Assembly: GCF_002245215.1 (NCBI RefSeq)
Contig: NZ_NPMR01000001.1
Location: 62,001-126,000, forward strand
Source: Microbacterium sp. Yaish 1
Lineage (GTDB): Bacteria; Actinomycetota; Actinomycetes; Actinomycetales; Microbacteriaceae
DNA: 64,000 bases
Direction: 5' to 3'
The translations under genes were made by a program, and so were the position numbers. Of the stretch, positions 27,478-35,527 are shown one piece after another. Position 1 is the stretch's first letter, and every line of letters begins with the position of its first letter. Under the pieces are notes generated by a model. The model did no database searches, had not been told where the DNA came from, and was given only the letters and a program-made list of their open reading frames with translations.

Positions 27478-30400
27478 GGCGTGCTTGCCCGATCCACGAC
27501 GGCGATGAAGGCGATCAGTTCAAAGTCGTCGAGCCCCGCGATCTGTTGCGTGAGGGCCGTGGTGGGCCCGCCGCTGAACAGGCTGTCGATGTCGCGTTCT
27601 TCAGTGGCGTCGATCATCGAGTGAATGGCATCCGTCAGAAGGGTGGAGTACTTGCTCATGTCGGCGCCCTCGCGGGTGGCTTCATTGAAGACACGGGTGA
27701 CGTCGGCTACGGGTTCGTCATGAGGCCGCGAGCCAGCGCGAACGAGATCGAGGAGCCGCTTCACTTCGGTGTGGTCAGCGATGACTCCCCCGTTGTCATC
27801 GACGTAGACGAGGTAGTGGGGGTGAAGCCGGTTGCCCCGATCGACGGAGGGGTCAGCGTTGACGTTCTTCAGGGCAAAGATCACGCCGGGAAGGAGGCCG
27901 ATGGCGGGGTCTGCGGGGATGACCGCATGCAAGCCGCGCGGGGCACCAGCGATGTCGCCGTACTCGTTCATGTAGGCGAGCAGGTCCATCCGGAAGTCGT
28001 TGAGACCGAGATCCGTGATCGATACACCTGCGCGAACATCCTCGAGTTCGATGTTCTCGTTCTGCAGCTTGCGCAGCTGCTCCTTGCGGAACGCGGCATC
28101 CGAATCCTCCGGGTTCAGCACGTTATCGTCCGCTGATCCAGCGAGGTCGGCGATCACCATCCTGTTCTCGACGCGCTCCTTGAGGTTGATGTACTCGTCG
28201 AGTGAGATGTCGGGCCAGAAGTTGACGAGCTGGATGACCTCGTTCGTCGACCCGATGCGGTCGATACGACCGAACCTCTGGATGATCCGGACCGGGTTCC
28301 AGTGGATGTCGTAGTTGATGAGGTAGTCGCAGTCCTGCAGGTTCTGACCCTCGCTGATGACGTCGGTGCCAATCAGAACATCGATGTCGCGGGTCTCCTT
28401 CGGCATCGTCAGGTGCCGCTGCTTGGATCGCGGCGAAAACATCGACATGATCTGCTGGAAGTCGAAGCCCGTGCCGATGGTCGACTTCGCGCCGTGGCTA
28501 CCGCCCGTGATCACCGCGCTTTCCAATCCGGACTGTTGAAGAGCCGGTGCGAGCTCACGGTAGAGGTAGTTCGCCGTGTCGGCGAAGGCAGAGAAGATCA
28601 GCACCTTGCGGTTCTCAGGGTTGAGCGGGTGCTCCGCCTTCTGCTGGACCAGGCGCCGCAGCTTGCACAGCTTGAGGTCGTGTGCCGGGGTTACCTTGCG
28701 CATCTCGTCCAAGAGCTCGCGCAGCGTCTCGCGGTCGTGCCAGAGGTCTCGTTGCCACGATTCGACGTCGATGTCGTCGATGTCGATGCGGATCTTCTCG
28801 CCAAAAGACAGCGCTTCGGCGTTGGAGTCGTCCTCATAGTCGAGGTCGAAGTCGAGATCGTCCATGCCGCGGATCTCTGGGAGGGAGCCGAAGTGGTTGC
28901 TTAGCCGCGTGAGCGTGCTGTCAACGGCGGACTCGATCTTCGCCAGCGTCAAGCGAAAGGCCTCGACCGAACTCTCGAGGCGCTTTAGCAGGTTGACGGT
29001 CATGAGCTTCCTGAGGCCCTCTTCACGTCCTTGCTGACCGAGGTTCGAGCGCGCGCTGCCGGTCGTGACGTTGTAGAGGTCTTGGTACTTGCTGATGCGG
29101 CTCGGGAACACGTAGGCAAGTGGTGTGTAGACGCCCAGCGTCAGCACCTGCAGCTGCTCGAAAATGTCATTGAAGGAGGGAACGTCGGCGAGGTCGGTGA
29201 GCGGTTCGCGGATGGAGGCGGGAGGCAGGCGCCGCGGGAAGGCACCGATCTCTCTCGTGTCGTAGAACGCCTGGATGTGCTTGCGGGATCGTGCGATGGT
29301 GACAGCGTCCAGCAGCTCGAAGAAGTCGAAGTCGAGCATCTGCAGGATGCGGTCGGCGGTGCGCTCCTCAGCGGGGAGCTTCGACCACTCGTTGAATACC
29401 GTCTGTGCGTCCGTGAATACCCGCTCCACCGATGTAGAGAGCGTGAGCTTCGCGGCGAGGGTGTCACTGTCGCCCTCGTACGCCAACTGCAGCTGGTTCT
29501 TGAGGTCGTTGAAGCGGTTGTTGACCGGTGTCGCCGAGAGCATCAGCACCTTGGTCTTCACGCCTTCGCGGATGACCTGCCGCATGAGACGCTGGTAGCG
29601 CGATTCCTTCTCTTCGGCGTAGTCAGCGTTGCGGAAGTTGTGGGACTCGTCGATGACGACGAGATCGTAGTTACCCCAGTTGATGCGGTCAAGTCGGAGG
29701 CCGAGGGACTCGCCCCGCGTTCGGGAGAGGTCGGTGTGGGCGAGGACGTCGTAGTTGAAACGGTCGCTTGCGAAGATGTTGGTGATGAGGTTTGCGTTGT
29801 AGTTCGTCCAGTTCTCGGCGAGCTTCTTCGGCGCGAGTACCAGGACGGACTTGTTGCGGAGCTCGTAGTACTTGATGACAGCCAGGGCGGTGAACGTCTT
29901 TCCGAGACCGACGCTGTCCGCGAGGATGCAGCCGTTGTACGTCTCGAGCTTGTTGATGATGCCGGTCGCAGCATCCCGCTGGAAGTCGTACAGGCTCTGC
30001 CAGACCTTGGTGTCCTGATAGCCGGTGCGGTCGTTCGGGAGCACGTCCTCACTGATGTCATCGAGGAACTCGGCGAAGAGGTTGTAGAGGATGAGGAAAT
30101 AGATGCGAGCCGGGGAGTTCTCGGCGTACACACTTGCGATGTGGTCGTACACCGCTTCTGTGACGTCGTTCAGCTGAGCGGGGTTGGCCCAAATCTGGTC
30201 GAACACGGTGAGGAATGCCCGAGTCTCCGTCGCCCCTTCGAGCTTGGTGATCAGGTTGGATACGGAGTTGCCTCGCTCGTAGCCGAGGTCGGCAGTCGTC
30301 AGCCCCTGGAGCTGCAGGTATGCCGCGCGATCATCTACGACGGCGAATTGCTGCATCTGGCCGCCACTGGCGTTCGCTCTGAAGGTCACCTTCTCACGGA

Positions 30401-30728
30401 CCCACGCGGCGCACTCCCGAGCGATCGCACGCTGCGTGAGCTTATTGCGGAGCCGGATCTCGAACTCAGACCCGTAGAGCGATGATTCGGCGGGTGGAAT
30501 GAAGAACTCGCGACGGCCCTTACGAAGCTTATCCGTATCCTGACCGTTGCTGAACGACGGCGATGTGAAGATGAACTCGAGTTCCTCAACGTGTTCAAGC
30601 TCCTCGCGCAAGGCTTCGAACGCGAAGATCGAGAAGGTCGACGCGGCGATGCGCACCTTAGAGCCCCGACCAATCTCGGACTTGAGGTCGTCACCGAGCA
30701 GGTCGGACACATTGTCGATGATCCGCAT
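27474..30728 (-). CDS. PLD-like/SNF2 helicase (operon-leading SF2 ATPase)
   Basis: 1084 residues. The N-terminal about 200 residues look like a PLD-type module (KVRIAASTFSIFAFEAL, then QQFAVVDDRAAYLQL), but the HxK catalytic pair is not seen, so this part may only bind DNA. The SNF2-type motor follows: Walker A DSVGLGKT at 271-278, DESH at 360-363, SATPVNNRFND motif III, and a C-terminal lobe with GTDVISEGQNLQDCD and QRFGRIDRIGS. A roughly 200-residue insertion separates the lobes (about 430-650). Typical ATP-driven DNA translocase. It is first in the operon with DUF4391, Mod and Res. GTGGAG precedes the ATG. Confidence 0.9.
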   Translation of the reverse strand: MRIIDNVSDLLGDDLKSEIGRGSKVRIAASTFSIFAFEALREELEHVEELEFIFTSPSFSNGQDTDKLRKGRREFFIPPAESSLYGSEFEIRLRNKLTQRAIARECAAWVREKVTFRANASGGQMQQFAVVDDRAAYLQLQGLTTADLGYERGNSVSNLITKLEGATETRAFLTVFDQIWANPAQLNDVTEAVYDHIASVYAENSPARIYFLILYNLFAEFLDDISEDVLPNDRTGYQDTKVWQSLYDFQRDAATGIINKLETYNGCILADSVGLGKTFTALAVIKYYELRNKSVLVLAPKKLAENWTNYNANLITNIFASDRFNYDVLAHTDLSRTRGESLGLRLDRINWGNYDLVVIDESHNFRNADYAEEKESRYQRLMRQVIREGVKTKVLMLSATPVNNRFNDLKNQLQLAYEGDSDTLAAKLTLSTSVERVFTDAQTVFNEWSKLPAEERTADRILQMLDFDFFELLDAVTIARSRKHIQAFYDTREIGAFPRRLPPASIREPLTDLADVPSFNDIFEQLQVLTLGVYTPLAYVFPSRISKYQDLYNVTTGSARSNLGQQGREEGLRKLMTVNLLKRLESSVEAFRLTLAKIESAVDSTLTRLSNHFGSLPEIRGMDDLDFDLDYEDDSNAEALSFGEKIRIDIDDIDVESWQRDLWHDRETLRELLDEMRKVTPAHDLKLCKLRRLVQQKAEHPLNPENRKVLIFSAFADTANYLYRELAPALQQSGLESAVITGGSHGAKSTIGTGFDFQQIMSMFSPRSKQRHLTMPKETRDIDVLIGTDVISEGQNLQDCDYLINYDIHWNPVRIIQRFGRIDRIGSTNEVIQLVNFWPDISLDEYINLKERVENRMVIADLAGSADDNVLNPEDSDAAFRKEQLRKLQNENIELEDVRAGVSITDLGLNDFRMDLLAYMNEYGDIAGAPRGLHAVIPADPAIGLLPGVIFALKNVNADPSVDRGNRLHPHYLVYVDDNGGVIADHTEVKRLLDLVRAGSRPHDEPVADVTRVFNEATREGADMSKYSTLLTDAIHSMIDATEERDIDSLFSGGPTTALTQQIAGLDDFELIAFIAVVDRASTP

Positions 30729-30731
30729 GTT

Positions 30732-30944
30732 CTACTCCACACCCCAGACACTCGTACCCCCAGTGCAAACTGGAGCACCGAACTGGGTCAACTGCCAAGT
30801 GCAAAGACGCTCGCCCCGACCCGCCGCCATTCCCATGCCAAAGCCGGAGACGGCGTGCGTACTCGTTGTCACGGCCACGCCGGCAGCAGAGAGCCACGAC
30901 CCAATCATCACGCCCCCAACGGGTCGAACACGGATGTTGCACAA
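30732..30944 (-). CDS. Possible small protein upstream of the restriction operon
   Basis: A 70-codon frame with protein-like C-terminal text (LCTWQLTQFGAPVCTGGTSVWG). It ends 3 bp before the SNF2 start and covers the region expected to hold that gene's promoter. There is no clear ribosome-binding site and no recognised family. It could be a remnant of a longer island gene or a chance frame. Confidence 0.25.
   Translation of the reverse strand: MCNIRVRPVGGVMIGSWLSAAGVAVTTSTHAVSGFGMGMAAGRGERLCTWQLTQFGAPVCTGGTSVWGVE
30760..30786. promoter_or_regulatory. AACTGG/CCAGT repeats upstream of the restriction operon
   Basis: CCAGTGCAAACTGG at 30760-30773 is a perfect 5-bp inverted repeat, with a second AACTGG at 30781-30786. 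On the minus strand TTGACC (30793-30788) is a -35-like hexamer, but a convincing -10 is not visible. The position, 30-60 bp before the SNF2 start, fits an operator. Weak evidence. Confidence 0.3.
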
Positions 30945-31148
30945 GTTGGGATGAGTCTAATCGGCGCTTCTCATGTCGCAGAACTTCGGCAACCCGGCGC
31001 CCAGCTCAATCGCGGTCGAGGCCGTGAGCCTCCGATCTCGCAGGTCTGAGCGAAGAGAAGCAGGCCGGCTCCGTGAACGGCCTTCTGTCTCCGGCAGTGC
31101 GCCACAACAGGCACGTTTCGAACGGTCCGATAGAGAGTCGGATAGAGG

Positions 31149-31220
31149 TGCCCCTGGAGGGATTCGAACCCCCGACCCGCTCCTTAGGACGGAGTGGCTC
31201 TTCCACTGAGCTACAGAGGC
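31149..31220 (-). tRNA. tRNA-Arg (anticodon CCU)
   Basis: A 72-nt cloverleaf. The acceptor GCCTCTG pairs with CAGGGGC (one G-U); the D-stem is GCTC/GAGC. The anticodon stem ACTCC/GGAGC has one terminal mismatch and the loop GTCCTAA gives T33 and anticodon CCT. The T-arm GGGGG-TTCGAAT-CCCTC is followed by discriminator A. CCA is not encoded. The 3' end faces the defence island on its left, the usual orientation for a tRNA attachment site. Confidence 0.93.
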
Positions 31221-31305
31221 AAGGCACCCCAAGTCTAGACGGCCGCGGGCCGCGGTATCCCGCCTCTCCTCAACCCCAGCGCGCCCCCGCCCTAAGCTGA
31301 CCATC

Positions 31306-31944
31306 GTGACCCGAGATGCCCCAGCCGCCGCGCCAGCGCGCAGGCCGCTGCGGACGGCACTCGGGATCCTGGCCACGTTCGTCCTCTTCTTCGCCACCAT
31401 GGCGACCTGGATCGGCGGACTCATTGCGTTCAACGCGCTAGGCATCCCGATGCAGGGCGACGAGTGGCTCGGCTGGGTGCTCGCGGGACTCATCGCGGTC
31501 GCGGTGTGGCCACTCGCGGGACGGCGAGCGCACCGCGAGTTCTGGGCTCACCAGCACGATGGTGCCACGCCCCCGGAAGCCTCCGTGACGGCACCGGATC
31601 GCGCTCTGCGCATCCTCGTCATGGTCGTCGGCGCGGCGGGGCTCGTCGCGCTGTGCGGGCCGCGCAACATCACCCTTGCGCTGGCCGAGGCATGGCAGAT
31701 CATCGCTCCGGGCGGACGGTCATCTAGTGCGCTCCTGCAGCTGATCGGTCTGCTGCTGTGCTTCGTGCTGATGGTTCCGCCGATGCTCATCACACAGCGG
31801 AGCCTCCGCCGCGCCCCGCGCGATCACCCGGATCGGCTGGGCCTCGAGCTCCGCCAGAACTGGTATGTGTCGGCGGCGACCGCGTGGGTCTGTTGCCTGC
31901 TGCTCGGGCTGATCGTGAGCTTCGTTCTCGCCAAAACCCTCTGA
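31306..31944 (+). CDS. Four-helix membrane protein, unknown function
   Basis: 212 residues with four predicted helices (about 17-48, 52-70, 98-116, 145-163 and a final one near 185-209). Arg/Pro-rich loops face the cytoplasm. No family is recognised. It starts at GTG; TAAGCT lies 7 bp upstream and no Shine-Dalgarno is seen, so the transcript is probably leaderless. It is the first core-type gene after the tRNA-Arg. Function unknown. Confidence 0.7.
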   Translation: MTRDAPAAAPARRPLRTALGILATFVLFFATMATWIGGLIAFNALGIPMQGDEWLGWVLAGLIAVAVWPLAGRRAHREFWAHQHDGATPPEASVTAPDRALRILVMVVGAAGLVALCGPRNITLALAEAWQIIAPGGRSSSALLQLIGLLLCFVLMVPPMLITQRSLRRAPRDHPDRLGLELRQNWYVSAATAWVCCLLLGLIVSFVLAKTL

Positions 31945-32061
31945 CGCGGTAATCGCCCGCCGACCTTCAGAATTCCCTGGGAGTCGGCGCTTACGTTTGC
32001 GTTCGACTCGGATTCTCGGAATCGTGGCGGGCTCCGCAGCAATCCACGGAAGGAGAGCTTC

Positions 32062-32343
32062 ATGCTCACGCTCACCGAGAACGCCGCCACCGCGGTGAAG
32101 AACCTCACCGCCCAGATCCCCGCCGAGACCGGCGGTATCCGTATCAGCGACTCCGGCTCGCCCGAGACGGGCTTCGCCCTCTCCCTCGCCGAGGCCCCGC
32201 ACAGCGAGGATGCCGTCGTTGAAGCCGACGGTGCCCGCATCTTCGTCGACCCGGCCGCAGCCGTTGCGCTGGATGACCGCGTGCTCGACGCACAGGTCGA
32301 CGGCGAGGGCGCGATCAGCTTCGCGCTCGGCGTCCGGGGCTGA
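32062..32343 (+). CDS. HesB/IscA-like (A-type Fe-S carrier fold) protein lacking cysteines
   Basis: 93 residues, full HesB-like length: MLTLTENAATAVKNL, then GGIRISDSG, VEADGARIFVDPAAAVAL and LDAQVDGEG in the order of the IscA/HesB fold. Real A-type carriers ligate iron-sulfur clusters with three cysteines (one central, two in a C-terminal CGC). None is present here, and the C-terminus simply ends at FALGVRG. Cluster binding by the usual ligands is therefore impossible. GGAAGGAG is a strong ribosome-binding site. A long hairpin follows the stop. It may be a structural relative with another role. Confidence 0.82.
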   Translation: MLTLTENAATAVKNLTAQIPAETGGIRISDSGSPETGFALSLAEAPHSEDAVVEADGARIFVDPAAAVALDDRVLDAQVDGEGAISFALGVRG

Positions 32344-32359
32344 CACCCCGACAGACTTC

Positions 32360-32404
32360 GAGAGCCCCGGCATCCGCATCCTCAGTGCGGACGCCGGGGC
32401 TCTC
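32360..32404 (+). terminator. Long hairpin after the HesB-like gene
   Basis: A 19-bp stem (32360-32378 with 32386-32404), with one mismatch or wobble and a 7-nt loop, begins 17 bp after the stop codon. GTCTGT follows rather than a clear T-tract, so termination or mRNA 3'-end protection are both possible. Confidence 0.6.
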
Positions 32405-32454
32405 GTCTGTCCGGGCCCGGCACCCTGAAGTGCCCCATCGATAGGGTCGAAGGG

Positions 32455-32823
32455 ATGGAAGCCGAGATCATCCCCCGCATCGTCCTGTTCGTCACGATGG
32501 CCGGCTCGGGTGCTCTGCTGATCTGGATGGCGCGGGCCGCGGCATCCGGAAAGCTGAGGCGGAACTCCCTCGCCGGCATCCGCACACCCAGCACCATGGC
32601 CAGCGACGAAGCCTGGCTCGCCGCTCACGAGCGTTCGAAAGGTGCGACTCTGCTCACCGGCTACCTGGCGGTCGCGATCGGCGTGGTGTCTCTCGTGCCG
32701 ATGCCGCCGGCAGCGCTCGGGATCATGGTGCTCGCGGGCGCGATACTCATGGTCATCGTGATGATGTGGGGAACCCGCGTCGGCACCAAAGCGGCGCTGG
32801 CGGCAACCGAGGCAGCGCGATGA
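32455..32823 (+). CDS. SdpI-family membrane protein
   Basis: 122 residues: helix 1 at about 7-27, then the SdpI/YhfL-type motif LRRNSLAGIRTPSTMASDEAW with WLAAHERSK, and two more helices (about 66-84, 86-106). The founding member SdpI protects Bacillus against a secreted toxin; actinobacterial relatives are mostly uncharacterised. TAGGGT lies 7 bp before the ATG, so it is probably leaderless. Its stop overlaps the next gene's start (ATGA). Confidence 0.85.
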   Translation: MEAEIIPRIVLFVTMAGSGALLIWMARAAASGKLRRNSLAGIRTPSTMASDEAWLAAHERSKGATLLTGYLAVAIGVVSLVPMPPAALGIMVLAGAILMVIVMMWGTRVGTKAALAATEAAR

Positions 32824-33371
32824 CACCAACGCCCGTCGAGATCAACCTGCACGACGACGTCGTCTTGCGGTCGCTCCGCCCAGAGGATGCGGCGGCCCTC
32901 GCCGAGGCGTACCGCGTGAATAGCGAACATCTCGCACCTTTCGAGCCCCTCCGCCCGGCGAACTTCACCACCGAATCCGGGCAACGGACGGAGATCGCCG
33001 CGCTTCTCGCGAGCTGCGCGGCCGGTACGGCACTCCCCCTCGTGCTTGCCCACGGATCGCGGATCATCGGGCGGATCACTCTCTCGGGCATCACACGCGG
33101 AGCCTTTCAGAGCGGCAACCTCGGCTACTGGATCGACCGGAGCTACGCAGGTCGCGGCCTCATGACCGCGGCGGTCAACGAGATCTCACGCCTCGCAGCG
33201 GACGAGCTTCAACTGCACCGCATCCAGGCCGGCACGCTCGTCGACAACGTCGGCTCGCAAACCGTGCTCAGAAAGTGCGGCTTCATCGAATTCGGCCTCG
33301 CGCCTCAATACCTGCTCATCGCCGGGCGCTGGCAGGACCACCGGCTGTTCCAGAAGATCCTCGCGAGATAA
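32820..33371 (+). CDS. GNAT acetyltransferase, RimJ/RimL-like
   Basis: 183 residues from the ATG that overlaps the preceding stop. GNAT layout: LRSLRPEDAAALAEAYRVN at the start, the beta strand IIGRITLSGI, GNLGYWIDRSYAGRGLMTAAV (acetyl-CoA loop, R/Q-x-x-G-x-G/A variant), and LHRIQAGTLVDNVGSQTVLRKCGF. Closest in style to the RimJ/RimL N-terminal or ribosomal-protein acetyltransferases. It is cytoplasmic; the substrate is unknown. Coupled to the SdpI gene. Confidence 0.9.
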   Translation: MTPTPVEINLHDDVVLRSLRPEDAAALAEAYRVNSEHLAPFEPLRPANFTTESGQRTEIAALLASCAAGTALPLVLAHGSRIIGRITLSGITRGAFQSGNLGYWIDRSYAGRGLMTAAVNEISRLAADELQLHRIQAGTLVDNVGSQTVLRKCGFIEFGLAPQYLLIAGRWQDHRLFQKILAR

Positions 33372-33448
33372 CCCGCGGGCGAGCGCGCGGATACGGGAGG
33401 ATAGGCCCGCACCATTCTCGTGAGTCGAACCACCCACTGGAGGATCCT

Positions 33449-33919
33449 GTGACCTACGCCGCCGCGCCCCAAGCTCCCGCTTCCGGGCCCACTCCCCTGT
33501 CGCAGCCTCTTTACGGCGCCTCGTTCGGCCAGGCGTTCGCCCGCTTCTGGCGAAAGTACGTGACCTTCTCGGGTCGCGCGAGCCGCAGCGAGTTCTGGTT
33601 CTGGTACCTCGCGCACTTTCTCGTCGTGACGGCCATCACCGTGTTCATGATCATCGGCGCGTTCGCCGGGATGACGACCGACCCGCTCACCGGCCGGAAC
33701 GAACCCGGACCGCTCCTCGGCGTGGGCGCACTTCTCTTCGTGCTGTGGCAGCTCGCAACCCTCATCCCGATGATCGCGCTGTCGTGGCGCCGATTGCACG
33801 ATACGAACCTGGCCGGCCCGTTCTGGTTCCTCGGCCTCGTGTTCCCGATCGGCGGCGTCGCAGTTCTCATCCTCTGCGCACTGCCGAGCAACCCCGCCGG
33901 AGCACGCTTCGACAGGTGA
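33449..33919 (+). CDS. DUF805 membrane protein (second copy)
   Basis: 156 residues starting at GTG with GGAGG upstream. DUF805 features: FWRKYVTFSGRASRSEFWFWYL, a hydrophobic segment (about 55-80), ATLIPMIALSWRRLHDTNLAG, and a final helix pair ending in NPAGARFDR. Its C-terminal PxxGARFD matches the copy at 9570-10037. A stand-alone inner-membrane protein of unknown role. Confidence 0.87.
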   Translation: MTYAAAPQAPASGPTPLSQPLYGASFGQAFARFWRKYVTFSGRASRSEFWFWYLAHFLVVTAITVFMIIGAFAGMTTDPLTGRNEPGPLLGVGALLFVLWQLATLIPMIALSWRRLHDTNLAGPFWFLGLVFPIGGVAVLILCALPSNPAGARFDR

Positions 33920-33964
33920 CCGCGCTCGCCCCGTAACCCGAGGCCCTGACAACACTGCCCGCTG

Positions 33965-34444
33965 TCACTCCCCGCGATCGGCCAGCCAGTACAGCGCCCC
34001 GTCGGCCGTGCGCTCGAGCACCCCGGTGTCGACGGCGTGGCGGCGGAAGAACGCGGCATCCGTCACGAACATGCTCAGCCGCTCGTTGAGCGCAGGCTCG
34101 CTCACCCGTTCGCCCGCGCCGACGACCCGGCGCGCTACCGCCGCCACGGCGGGGTCGAGCTCGTCGGGCGCGAGGTCGCCGGCTGAGATCCGCGACCCCT
34201 GCAGAACGGCGAGACCGCCGAGCTGAGCGTCGAGCGCGGCGAGCGCATCATCCAGAAAGCTCTCGCTCAGGCGCACGCCGTCATCCGTCCGCTCGGCGAT
34301 GCCGCTCCGGACGAACGCCTCCGACTCTCCATCGACGGATGCCGAGGGCGCCGGCCCGATCAGGTCGGCGAAGGCGACCCGCAGCCGCGGGCTCCGAAGC
34401 ATCATGACGAGGGAACGAACCGGACGCAGCGACGAGTCGGACAT
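33965..34444 (-). CDS. DUF2087-domain protein
   Basis: 159 residues, soluble. The C-terminal part (about 100-158) fits DUF2087: VSEPALNERLSMF, then RRHAVDTGVLERTADGALYWL, a winged-helix-like module often found in ArsR-type regulators. The N-terminal half (PVRSLVMMLRSPRLRVAFADLIG) may be a degenerate HTH. It is convergent with the DUF805 gene and divergent from the ABC transporter operon across about 155 bp, so it could regulate that operon. Function unproven. Confidence 0.78.
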   Translation of the reverse strand: MSDSSLRPVRSLVMMLRSPRLRVAFADLIGPAPSASVDGESEAFVRSGIAERTDDGVRLSESFLDDALAALDAQLGGLAVLQGSRISAGDLAPDELDPAVAAVARRVVGAGERVSEPALNERLSMFVTDAAFFRRHAVDTGVLERTADGALYWLADRGE

Positions 34445-34600
34445 CCCTCGATCCTCACCGAGCCACGCGCGCGCAGCAAGACGAGGCCGACGCTCACACC
34501 CATGTAGACCCAGGTACTGGTACGCGGGCTAAGTCCGAACCGCAGTCCGATGTGGCATTTTGTGCCCCTTCGTAGCGTCGATGGGGACGAAAGGTGACAC

Positions 34601-35527
34601 ATGATTCGCGTTGAATCGCTATCGAAACGGTACGGACAGAAAGTCGCGGTCGACGGCCTCGACTTCGCCGTCGAGCCCGGCCGGGTGACGGGATTCCTCG
34701 GCCCGAACGGCGCCGGCAAATCGACCACCATGCGCATGATCGTGGGGCTCGACAAGCCGACATCCGGCACGGCCGAGGTCAACGGTCGCGCGTACCGCGA
34801 CCTGCCCGCGCCGCTGCGCGAGGTCGGGGTGCTGCTCGACGCGAGCGCCGCGCACAAGCGCCGCACCGCGTACAAGCACCTCCTCGCGGTCGCGGCGACC
34901 CACCGGATTCGCGCCCCACGCGTGCGCGAGGTCATGGAGCGCACCGGCATCGACTCCGTGGCGAACAAGCGCGTCGGCGGCTTCTCGCTCGGCATGGGCC
35001 AGCGGCTCGGCATCGCCGCAGCGCTCCTCGGCGACCCGCAGACGGTCATCCTCGACGAGCCCATCAACGGACTCGACCCCGACGGCATCCTGTGGATCCG
35101 CCGCCTGCTGCGCGAGCTCGCCGCCGAGGGCCGCACGGTGCTGCTCTCCTCGCACGTCATGAGCGAGATGGCCCAGACCGCCGACCACCTGATCGTCATC
35201 GGTCGCGGCGCGATCATCGCCGACGGACCGATGCGCGATGTCATCGCGGGAGCGACGCAGCCGGTCGTCCGGGTGCGCACGCACGACACCGAGCGGCTCG
35301 TGGCGGCGGTCGCACGCCCCGGAGTGACGGTCATCACGCGCGAAGACGGCGCACTCGACATCACCGGCCTCACCGCCGAAGAGGTCGCGCGCATCGCCGG
35401 GGCCGCGGGAGTCGTGCTCTACGAGGTGACGTCGGTGTCGGGCTCGCTCGAAGACGCCTACCTCGCCCTCACCGCGCAGGCCACCGAATACCCGTCGGCA
35501 CCGAGCCAGAACGAGAAGGACGACTGA
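34601..35527 (+). CDS. ABC transporter ATP-binding protein
   Basis: 308 residues: Walker A GPNGAGKST near 39-47, a Q-loop region, variant signature SLGMGQRLGIAAALLG, Walker B VILDEP followed by INGLDPDG, and the switch His in SSHVMSEM. The C-terminal about 80 residues are the domain typical of CcmA/antibiotic-type exporters. It starts a four-gene operon with a permease, kinase and regulator, each pair overlapping by 1 to 4 bases. Such modules usually respond to antimicrobial peptides or lipids. Confidence 0.93.
   Translation: MIRVESLSKRYGQKVAVDGLDFAVEPGRVTGFLGPNGAGKSTTMRMIVGLDKPTSGTAEVNGRAYRDLPAPLREVGVLLDASAAHKRRTAYKHLLAVAATHRIRAPRVREVMERTGIDSVANKRVGGFSLGMGQRLGIAAALLGDPQTVILDEPINGLDPDGILWIRRLLRELAAEGRTVLLSSHVMSEMAQTADHLIVIGRGAIIADGPMRDVIAGATQPVVRVRTHDTERLVAAVARPGVTVITREDGALDITGLTAEEVARIAGAAGVVLYEVTSVSGSLEDAYLALTAQATEYPSAPSQNEKDD

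Noticed and set aside
20489..30728. BREX or DISARM system
   Set aside because: No PglZ, BrxC/BrxL, DrmA, DrmB or DrmC equivalents; the genes fit an extended type III restriction locus.
19774..31148. Second copy of the tRNA-Arg 3' end as the far attachment site
   Set aside because: Searched by eye around 20.4-20.5 kb and 14.4 kb; no matching stretch found.
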